In this document: in pieces, positions 1-5,900 of the stretch | Position numbering within the stretch: position 1 is the stretch's first letter | Layout of the letters: every line of letters begins with the position of its first letter | Assembly: GCA_013375455.1 (NCBI GenBank) | Contig: JABXJT010000119.1 | Span: 1-10,788, forward strand | Source: Candidatus Helarchaeota archaeon | Lineage (GTDB): Archaea > Asgardarchaeota > Lokiarchaeia > Helarchaeales > HEL-GB-A | DNA: 10,788 nt | Direction: 5' to 3' | Program-made: the position numbers and the translations under genes | The notes under the pieces: model-generated | Seen by the model: the letters and a program-made list of their open reading frames with translations, nothing else | Databases searched by the model: none | What the model was told of the DNA's origin: nothing

Positions 1-63
1 GGTGTCTATCGGTTCTGTAACGGTGTCTATCGGTTCTGTAACGGTGTCTATCGGTTCTGTAAC
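1..63. repeat. Perfect 21-bp tandem repeat, three copies, truncated by window edge
   Basis: Three identical 21-bp units occupy 1-21, 22-42 and 43-63. On the minus strand each encodes VTEPIDT in frame with the gene at 1-204. Complete nucleotide identity points to recent expansion by slippage or unequal crossing-over. The total copy number is unknown because the array meets the edge. Confidence 0.95.
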
Positions 64-204
64 TTTAGCTTCTTTATCTCTTTTTACAGCTGTTGGAATT
101 ATAAGCGGTTTAGCGAGTCTCGGGACTTCCAACCATTCTGGAAACACGGTTATTTTAGGCATTGGCTTTTTTTTAGATTTCTCAGGTTGTTCTGGGGGAC
201 TCAT
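1..204 (-). CDS. PEWL-motif proline-rich protein, N-terminal part (runs off left edge)
   Basis: The minus strand is open from an ATG at 204 to the window edge, giving 68 residues that begin MSPPEQPEKSKKK. The first 29 residues align without gaps to the first 29 residues of the protein at 1054-1968: M, PE, PEK, a K, then PEWL and P two residues further on, 12 identities by eye. A single PEWLEVP motif is followed by a basic/proline linker and then VTEPIDT repeated until the sequence ends. No signal peptide or membrane segment is seen, and the composition suggests a disordered protein. An in-frame ATG lies 13 codons upstream (243), but the paralogue supports the start at 204. The gene is divergent from the PKD gene at 319. 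The function is unknown. The plus-strand frame here is also open, but it has no homologous counterpart. The real C terminus, possibly a zinc ribbon as in the paralogue, lies outside the window. Confidence 0.72.
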   Translation of the reverse strand, partial: MSPPEQPEKSKKKPMPKITVFPEWLEVPRLAKPLIIPTAVKRDKEAKVTEPIDTVTEPIDTVTEPIDT

Positions 205-318
205 ACAATCGATTCCATTAATTTCATTTCTTAACCTGTACATCTTTCAATTACATATATAAAAAGATAAATCCCATAAAAACAAAAGGAATACATGTTA
301 TAATGAGAGGTTTCGAAA
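205..318. promoter_or_regulatory. Divergent promoter region with a shared AT-rich TATA-like element
   Basis: This 114-bp spacer separates the minus-strand gene (start 204) from the plus-strand PKD gene (start 319). The only strong TATA-like element is ATATATAAAAAG at 255-266. It lies about 60 bp before the plus-strand ATG and about 50-60 bp before the minus-strand ATG, so with archaeal TATA-to-start spacing (about 25 bp) either direction would give a leader of roughly 20-40 nt. A Shine-Dalgarno-like GAGGT sits at 307-311, seven bases before the ATG at 319. Transcription start sites are inferred. Confidence 0.5.
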
Positions 319-921
319 ATGCCAACAGAAGAGGCAATACCTCAGAAAGTAGAACAATTAAAAGGGATGATTGATGAAATATCGACGGAGTCCTTTCGAA
401 TTCAAGCAATGGCAGATATGCTGAAAAGTAAATTACAAAATAGAGCTGAGAATGTCATTGGATTAGTAACTGATGGAGCCCCAAATTCTTTGAATGCTGC
501 AATATTCATTCTAACATGGAGAATACAAAGACCGTTGGACTCTAACAAGAGGTTATCTTGGATTAAAATCCCTCTACCAAAGATTTTGAGATTGACCGAT
601 GATATTATTAGCGACATTGAGTCCTTATTCACGAATACCCCACCAATTGCTGTGATAAAAGTTGATGGGGTAGAGGTGGGGCAATACCATATCGCACCAG
701 TTAATAAATCCCTTACCTTCGACGCCACTGCTTCTTGGGATGAAGACGGGGAAATCGTAAGCTATGAATGGGATTTCGGTGATGGGACTCCGATAGCCAC
801 CCAAACAACGGTTCCCCATGTATATGAGGTGAAGGGTACTTATCGGATAATATTAACGGTAACAGATAATGGCAGTCCAGCAGAAACAGCTACGGACTGG
901 GTCGAACTAGCAGTTTTATAG
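319..921 (+). CDS. Helical N-terminal domain plus PKD-domain protein (paralogue 1)
   Basis: This 200-residue protein has two parts. Residues 1 to about 110 form a largely helical domain I do not recognise, with LKGMIDEI near the start, PNSLN at 55-59, RPLD at 71-74 and SW at 80-81. Residues about 112-200 form a PKD domain with the hallmark WDFGDG at 151-156, a following HVYEVKGTY strand and VTDNG. PKD is an Ig-like beta-sandwich normally found in secreted or surface proteins, yet no signal peptide or membrane helix is visible, so the protein may be cytosolic or exported by an unknown route. The start is supported by GAGGT at 307-311 and by ungapped alignment of its first 81 residues with the paralogue at 2207. 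It stands divergent to a PEWL-motif gene and upstream of a second one. The fold assignment is firm for PKD; the overall role is unknown. Confidence 0.88.
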   Translation: MPTEEAIPQKVEQLKGMIDEISTESFRIQAMADMLKSKLQNRAENVIGLVTDGAPNSLNAAIFILTWRIQRPLDSNKRLSWIKIPLPKILRLTDDIISDIESLFTNTPPIAVIKVDGVEVGQYHIAPVNKSLTFDATASWDEDGEIVSYEWDFGDGTPIATQTTVPHVYEVKGTYRIILTVTDNGSPAETATDWVELAVL

Positions 922-939
922 TTGATTGCCCCATTAACC

Positions 940-955
940 CATTCTATTTTTTTCC
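940..955 (+). terminator. T-tract terminator after first PKD gene
   Basis: A run of seven Ts (947-953) inside a pyrimidine-rich stretch lies 26 bp after the stop codon at 921. Archaeal RNA polymerase terminates at U-tracts without needing a hairpin. No convincing stem is seen. Confidence 0.4.
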
Positions 956-990
956 TGTCCTGAAAAGAAAATCATTTCAATTTTCTCATT

Positions 991-1047
991 ATAATTTAAA
1001 AATTATTAGAAATATTGTATAATTGTACCAGTTTTTATATTGGGAAT
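991..1047 (+). promoter_or_regulatory. Promoter and leader of second PEWL-motif gene
   Basis: A TATA-like TTTAAAAATTA (995-1005) lies about 55 bp before the ATG at 1054, predicting a transcript start near 1022-1030 and a leader of about 25-30 nt. TGGGAAT at 1041-1047 sits six bases before the ATG and recurs before the next two genes. The predicted transcript start lies downstream of the alternative ATG at 1015, which argues against that longer start. Confidence 0.45.
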
Positions 1048-1053
1048 GATTTT

Positions 1054-1968
1054 ATGAATAATCCAGAATCACCAGAAAAAAGAAAACCCTCAAAATCAAT
1101 TAGAGGGATTCCGATCCCCGAATGGTTGGACGCCCCCAAGATTTCGCTGAAAGCGCCAGTGGTCCCCCGCGGACCCATTCCCGAGTGGTTGGACGCCCCT
1201 AAGATTTCGCTGAAAGCGCCAGTGGTCCCCCGCGGACCCATTCCTGAGTGGCTGGACGCTCCCAAGATTTCAGTCACAAGTGCCAGGAGTATTTATGGCG
1301 GAATTGGTGGCGCCGTTGGTTTTACTGATCCAGACGTGGTCGAGGCACCACACCCAATCCCCGAATGGCTGGACGCCCCGAAAGTCACGCCCAGACCCAA
1401 GGTCTCGGCTACCCGCTCCATCATCACGCCCCAGCCAATTCCTGAATGGCTGGATGCCCCAAAAGTCATGCCCAGGCCCAAGGTCTCGGCTACCGGTCCC
1501 GCCATCACGCCCCAGCCAATTCCTGAATGGCTGGATGCCCCAAAAGTCATGCCCAGACCCAAGGTCTCGGCTACCGGTCCCGCCATCACGCCCCAGCCAA
1601 TTCCTGAATGGCTGGACACCCCGAAAGTCACGCCCAGACCCAAGGTTTCAGCTACCCGCCCCGTCATCACGCCTAAGCCAATATCTGATTGGCTGGACGC
1701 TCCCGCGACCACACCGACCGTCCCCGGAATCTCACCCATTCCGATTCCCGAGCCACCCGAACCAGGCGCAATGCCCATTCCGATTCCCGAGCCACCCGAA
1801 CCAGGCGCAATGCCCATTCCGATTCCCGAGCCACCCGAACCAGCTGCAAAAGGTGTCGATACACAACCGAGATGTCCGCATTGTGGTGCCATCCTCACGC
1901 AAGCGCAACTTGACTTTCAAAAAACGGGTACGAAAGTGTTATGTTCTAATTGCTTCAATATGATTTAA
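1054..1968 (+). CDS. PEWL-motif repeat protein with C-terminal zinc ribbon
   Basis: This 304-residue protein is proline-rich and probably disordered except at its end. After a charged N terminus (MNNPESPEKRK) come eight copies of PIPEWLDAPK: two in 21-residue units, one followed by a longer glycine-containing linker, four in 27-residue units, and a degenerate PISDWLDAP. Then come three PIPEPPEP units. The C-terminal 31 residues hold CPHC (274-277) and CSNC (297-300), a C-x2-C-x19-C-x2-C pattern typical of a treble-clef or rubredoxin-like zinc ribbon. No signal peptide or membrane helix is present, which suggests a cytosolic protein. The start at 1054 matches the paralogue on the minus strand at 204. 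An upstream in-frame ATG at 1015 is less likely. The repeat part is visibly C-rich compared with the AT-rich surroundings. The likely role is a scaffold presenting many short linear motifs. The partner is unknown, and I do not recognise a named family. Confidence 0.88.
   Translation: MNNPESPEKRKPSKSIRGIPIPEWLDAPKISLKAPVVPRGPIPEWLDAPKISLKAPVVPRGPIPEWLDAPKISVTSARSIYGGIGGAVGFTDPDVVEAPHPIPEWLDAPKVTPRPKVSATRSIITPQPIPEWLDAPKVMPRPKVSATGPAITPQPIPEWLDAPKVMPRPKVSATGPAITPQPIPEWLDTPKVTPRPKVSATRPVITPKPISDWLDAPATTPTVPGISPIPIPEPPEPGAMPIPIPEPPEPGAMPIPIPEPPEPAAKGVDTQPRCPHCGAILTQAQLDFQKTGTKVLCSNCFNMI
1111..1707 (+). repeat. Array of eight PIPEWLDAPK motifs, including two 63-bp and four 81-bp tandem units
   Basis: Motifs start at 1111, 1174, 1237, 1354, 1435, 1516, 1597 and 1678. 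Units 1111-1173 and 1174-1236 are 63 bp and differ only by synonymous changes inside the motif. Units 1354-1434, 1435-1515, 1516-1596 and 1597-1677 are 81 bp; the second and third appear to differ at a single base. The third motif is followed by a 117-bp spacing unit. Copy 7 has T for A (PEWLDTPK) and copy 8 is degenerate. Wobble-position variation with an unchanged motif shows that the peptide is what is maintained. Confidence 0.95.
1735..1842 (+). repeat. 39-bp tandem repeat encoding PIPIPEPPEPGAM, about 2.8 copies
   Basis: Units at 1735-1773 and 1774-1812 are identical and are followed by a partial unit from 1813 that diverges after PEPPEP. They encode a short acidic/proline spacer between the PEWL array and the zinc ribbon. 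Identity between units suggests recent duplication. Confidence 0.93.
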
Positions 1969-2028
1969 AAGAGTACATACGAAAAAGTTTCAGCAATTTT
2001 TAAATGATTTGGTTGGATTCAAGCGAGA

Positions 2029-2035
2029 TTTTTTT
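2029..2035 (+). terminator. T-tract terminator candidate after second PEWL-motif gene
   Basis: Seven Ts lie about 60 bp after the stop codon at 1968, with a shorter T5 run nearer the stop. They would suit U-tract termination of the PEWL gene. The evidence is composition only. Confidence 0.3.
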
Positions 2036-2126
2036 AATGCATAGCTTTATCAAAACCATCTGCAAGAGTAGAATCTTGAGAAATGGTAATGGTATGTTCT
2101 AACTCATTAACTATTATCTCTATCAT
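2034..2126 (-). CDS. Possible small ORF in the intergenic gap (30 residues)
   Basis: The minus strand from an ATG at 2126 to a TAA at 2034 encodes 30 residues (MIEIIVNELEHTITISQDST, then ten more ending DKAMH). The sequence reads like ordinary protein, with mixed charged and hydrophobic residues. AGGT lies about eight bases before the ATG, and a near-palindromic TATATA element at about 2149-2156 sits where a TATA box would drive a nearly leaderless minus-strand transcript. It could equally be a remnant of a lost gene or chance. No homologue is recognised. It occupies the otherwise empty 238-bp gap between 1968 and 2207. Confidence 0.22.
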   Translation of the reverse strand: MIEIIVNELEHTITISQDSTLADGFDKAMH

Positions 2127-2148
2127 CAAAATTAACCTAAAACAAACT

Positions 2149-2202
2149 ATTATATACTAGATATGATAAATAAAGGAAATAGAATTTTCATCAGTTGGGA
2201 AT
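2149..2202 (+). promoter_or_regulatory. Promoter and leader of second PKD gene
   Basis: TTATATACTAG at 2150-2160 is a TATA-like box about 55 bp before the ATG at 2207, predicting a leader of about 25 nt. TGGGAAT at 2196-2202 lies four bases before the ATG. The TATA element is nearly symmetric and could also fire leftwards. Confidence 0.45.
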
Positions 2203-2206
2203 AAGA

Positions 2207-2845
2207 ATGGCAACAACAGCAGAGATTCTTCAAAAATTAGATAATTTAAAGACGATGATTGATGACATACCGAACGGCCACTTCAAATACCCTCAGTTTG
2301 CACGTGCAGGAAAAATAATTTTAAAGGGCCTGGTAATACTAGTAAAAGAACATGTTAGCCAAGGGACTCCAAATGACTTGAATAACGCCACCTACCTTCT
2401 TGATTCGAAATTACGCCCCCCACTGGATGCAAGCCTACATTGTTCTTGGTTGAAAGCCGTAACCCCACACCCAGAGATTATAAGATTGATCAATGAGATC
2501 ATTCAGGACATCCAAAGCCTATATACGAATGAAGCCCCCATACCAATTATCAAAATAGCGCCACTAGGTGAGGTTCCTCAACCGGTCCCGCCAGCATCAA
2601 CTTATAGGGTGAAATTAAATGAAGTGTATATATACGATGCAACTGATTCGTACGACCCTGACGTTGGCCAAGCCATTCATCATTATAAGTGGGACTTTGG
2701 TGATGGAACAATTAAAGAAAGTGAAGCCGTGGTAGAATATGCATATACTACGCTGGGCGGGAAACCGTGTACATTAGAAGTCACAGATAATGGCACTCCA
2801 CCGGAAAGCAATTCAACTTGGGTTCTCATAGATCCATATATGTGA
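2207..2845 (+). CDS. Helical N-terminal domain plus PKD-domain protein (paralogue 2)
   Basis: This 212-residue protein is paralogous to the one at 319-921 along its whole length. Residues 1-81 align without gaps: LKTMIDDI at 14-21, PNDLN at 55-59, PPLD at 71-74 and SW at 80-81 fall on the same positions in both. A helix IIRLINEIIQDIQSLYTN follows, then a proline-rich joint and a PKD domain with WDFGDG at 162-167 and VTDNG near the end. No signal peptide or transmembrane segment is seen, which is odd for a PKD protein. A TTG at 2195 would add four residues, but the ATG matches the paralogue and the TTG lies inside the shared TGGGAAT leader motif. It follows a PEWL-motif gene, repeating the neighbourhood of the first copy. 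It differs from paralogue 1 by a longer linker before the PKD and by two cysteines. Function unknown. Confidence 0.88.
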   Translation: MATTAEILQKLDNLKTMIDDIPNGHFKYPQFARAGKIILKGLVILVKEHVSQGTPNDLNNATYLLDSKLRPPLDASLHCSWLKAVTPHPEIIRLINEIIQDIQSLYTNEAPIPIIKIAPLGEVPQPVPPASTYRVKLNEVYIYDATDSYDPDVGQAIHHYKWDFGDGTIKESEAVVEYAYTTLGGKPCTLEVTDNGTPPESNSTWVLIDPYM

Positions 2846-2861
2846 ACTTTTCATTAACTAC

Positions 2862-2890
2862 TACCTTTTTTTTAATTTTACTAGTTTTTC
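2862..2890 (+). terminator. T-rich terminator after second PKD gene
   Basis: Eight Ts (2866-2873) and a further T5 run (2885-2889) begin about 20 bp after the stop codon. They separate this gene from the promoter of the giant gene and suggest that the two are not co-transcribed. Confidence 0.45.
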
Positions 2891-2910
2891 TTAATAAAAG
2901 CAGATGAGGA

Positions 2911-2973
2911 ATTATATAAATTATAAATAAGACTTTTTTTAGATTGGTTAATCAAACGCAATTTGGTGGGAAT
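2911..2973 (+). promoter_or_regulatory. Promoter and leader of the giant surface-protein gene
   Basis: ATTATATAAATTATAAAT (2911-2928) is the most typical archaeal TATA element in the window, about 65 bp before the ATG at 2979. GGTGGGAAT (2965-2973) precedes the ATG by five bases. It contains the TGGGAAT found before the two preceding genes and a GGTG that could pair with the 16S rRNA tail. Confidence 0.55.
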
Positions 2974-2978
2974 TTAAC

Positions 2979-5900
2979 ATGAAAAAAAGGATAAAACTGC
3001 AAACTATTTTAAGTATTATCTTAATTTCATCTTTTCTAGGCATTTTCCTCGTATCAAATAATCAAAAAATTGAAAATAAGCCGAATATGGATACTATTGA
3101 GATGATTCATTTCAATAAAGATGAATTTACTTTTAATGAATTACCGCATGTTAATGTAACATTATATTCCGAATCAGCTAATAACTCAAATCACTTACTT
3201 ATTTCAGGAGACCCCTCGGATCCATCAACCAGTGCAAAAATCGCAATGAAATTACCTTCCCCGCCCCAGCATGATCAATGGTTAGGCTGGAATACTTCAA
3301 TCAGGATTTATAATTTATTAGATAATAGGACCTGGAATGAAAACCCTGGGTTTTCAAGTGGGTCAGACGATGGCCCACCATCAGTAGATCAAGAAGATGG
3401 GGTCTCTTATTTTCATAATGATACAATTTCAAATTGGGATCCCGATTATTTCGAGGATCCTACTGATTTTAATAATGATATGACTTTTGAATATGATGAA
3501 ACCAACGACTACGTGAATATGACCTTTTATGGAAATAAATCAGGTAACAATTATGGCTACAATGTTGGAGAATATGTCGGAATTCGGCAAGACGGAATTG
3601 ATCTTTTCAGAGGAGCCATGACAAATGCCTGGATTAGACTCATATATGACCCCGTTTATATGATTAATTATACTACTAGTTCTTATTTCGATTTTACAGC
3701 AAGAATAAATGAAAAAACAGTTTATCGGAAGACTAGTATTGATTTAAGAGGTCTTGGGCTTTTGGATACTGGCTGGGTTCATTCACAGTTGTGGCAGAAC
3801 GTCACACCTGTATTTCCTCCTCCTTCTGCGAATGGATACTCTGATTTTAACCTTTCATTGCGCATAAGTTATACTGGACAATCTGATTTTCTTGGGTACA
3901 ATTTTCCTGGAGATTGCCTTGAATATCAAAGGATCCAAGTCCATGGAGTTTATTTAGCAATTGAGGCACGTGCTCAGCCAAATTCGACAGACATTCAACT
4001 TGAAGTGAATAATAGGGCGATTAATGGAACTTTTGGAGATGGGAACATTCAATGGGTGGATTCTTATCCGAATTCTGTGAGTGATGACCCCTATGATCTA
4101 CTTTTTAATAGTTCTTCGGCGGATAACAACATAGACCTCTCTTTTGACGTTGATGTCAGCTGGCACGTGTTCAAATTCAAAGGAACGACGAAAACCCAGA
4201 ACGTTAATGATTTAGGAGTACAATTTTCAGTGGATCCAGCATCTAATAAAATCAAATACAAATTCTATTTATACGCCTATTGGGATTTTTCAAACTTCTT
4301 TAATTTTTACTTCAATTACAGCATTCCCAGAGATTGGAATATTTCACTAGTGAAAAATCCAGCATTAGCTGTAATTTATAACAGAACAGCGGGATATAAT
4401 TTAGGTATTATAGGGGGAGACGCATCTGATGGATACGTGTTGATCCCAACACGGAATGGAACAGGAGATCCGGTAGCCGAACTCCCAGGCTGGTGGTACT
4501 TTGAAGCAGAGGGTCCAAATTACATTACTGCAATGGAAATCGAAAAGAAAGTAGGTGCGAGTTGGATTTCCTCCACTACATTTAATAGTACTGGGCTTTA
4601 TGATGGAGATCTTCTTCGAGTGAAGGCGACCATCAATAATCAAACGGGGGTTCCACCAGATATCCAAAATTCACTGGCTTACTTGAAAGTCATTTTACCA
4701 AATGGAACTACCTTAATTACAAGAGAAAATAACACGATAAATGTTACAAACGGTGAAGCTACCTTTGAACCTTTCATACTTGCGGGAGTAAATACTACAG
4801 GTGGAATTTTCCAAGCCCAAGTTTATTGGAACCATTCCTATGACTACTTTTCAGGCTATGAGAAGGTAATAACCCCAGAATCGTATTATTTTGGTGCAGG
4901 ATATGATCAAATGAATTTTACCGTGATGCATGATTCTAATCTGAAGATAATAAACCCATTGGATGCACAGGCAGATTCGGAAGCCGACTTGAATTATTTT
5001 GATATCTTTACACTGAAGATGTTTTTAAACGATACTGATAGTAATGTACCAATTCCTGAAAGCTCGGTGATCATCAATTGGTCGGGTATATTGGCTTTAA
5101 CCGAAAGCGCAGGAGGGTTATATTCTACCAGTTTAGATACAACTGATCTGGGAAGTCCCGGAATTTATTACATCAGGATCAACTCCTCTAAAAATGGGTT
5201 TTATAATACAACCACCATTATGAAATTAAATGTAATTGCAGAAAGTGTTTTAGAAACATTAACTTCGCCACCCCCAGGAGAGTTTGGGAGTAATTTCACG
5301 GTTCAGATGTTCTATCACTTGCCAGGTGACGATAACTATAATTATAGTAGTGCGGCATTAAGTGTCAGCACGGCTCCTACATCGGGATATTTAACTGAGA
5401 ATGTAGATTATACGTATACTGATCTATTGAATGGAACTTACGAGATTGCGATTTCTACAGGAATTACTAAGACTTTAAATGAGACTGGTGAAGAAAAATT
5501 GTATGTTCACTCATCGAAAGCGTTTATTGATAATGCAACGAGGGAAATAACGTTATATATTGATCCAACACCATCTAAACTCACCACGAATCAATCGATA
5601 TTTACCGCTGGATTCTTTGAGAATATCACCATGTATGTGAACTATACCATTGAGTCCGATGCCTCACCAATTCTTGGGGCAACACTCGGCGTGACGGGAC
5701 ATGGGAGCTTACCTTTCAGCATTAATGAGATTGGAAATGGAATATATGCGGTTGAATTCAATTCATCGTCGACCGTGAATACTTATGATATTATCATCAC
5801 TGCTAGCAAGACAAATTACATGCAAAAATCTGTAAATTTCCTCCTCTCGGTTGATGCAGCGGATAGTACTCTTGATAATGTGATTGGAATTACTCCAAAA

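Noticed and set aside
2..262. Plus-strand open frame encoding a repetitive SIGSVTV-rich peptide
   Set aside because: It is the shadow of the minus-strand PEWL-motif gene. The minus frame matches a paralogue in this window, and the plus frame starts only because the repeat lacks stops.
402..728. Minus-strand open frames inside the first PKD gene
   Set aside because: They lie opposite a clear PKD-encoding frame and show no domain, leader or promoter of their own.
1015..1053. Upstream ATG giving the zinc-ribbon protein 13 extra residues
   Set aside because: The predicted transcript start falls downstream of it, and TGGGAAT precedes the ATG at 1054. Both PEWL paralogues have an in-frame ATG exactly 13 codons upstream, but the extra peptides share little beyond MY and a G-x-D, so I treated this as leader similarity. 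A modest doubt remains.
1161..1238. GGTCC/GGACC hairpins in the 63-bp units as possible terminators or regulatory stems
   Set aside because: Five-base stems lie inside coding repeats and are copied with the unit. They are a by-product of VPRGP codons and no T-tract follows.
1354..1677. CRISPR-like periodic repeats of 81 bp
   Set aside because: Units are contiguous and coding, with no unique constant-length spacers, and they preserve the reading frame.
1293..1898. Long minus-strand glycine/serine-rich open frame and other frames over the repeat gene
   Set aside because: These frames stay open because of tandem repeats and C-rich codons. None carries a recognisable motif, whereas the sense frame ends in a four-cysteine zinc ribbon and conserves its motif through synonymous changes.
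2195..2206. TTG start for the second PKD protein
   Set aside because: It overlaps the TGGGAAT leader motif, and the ATG at 2207 aligns exactly with the paralogue start.
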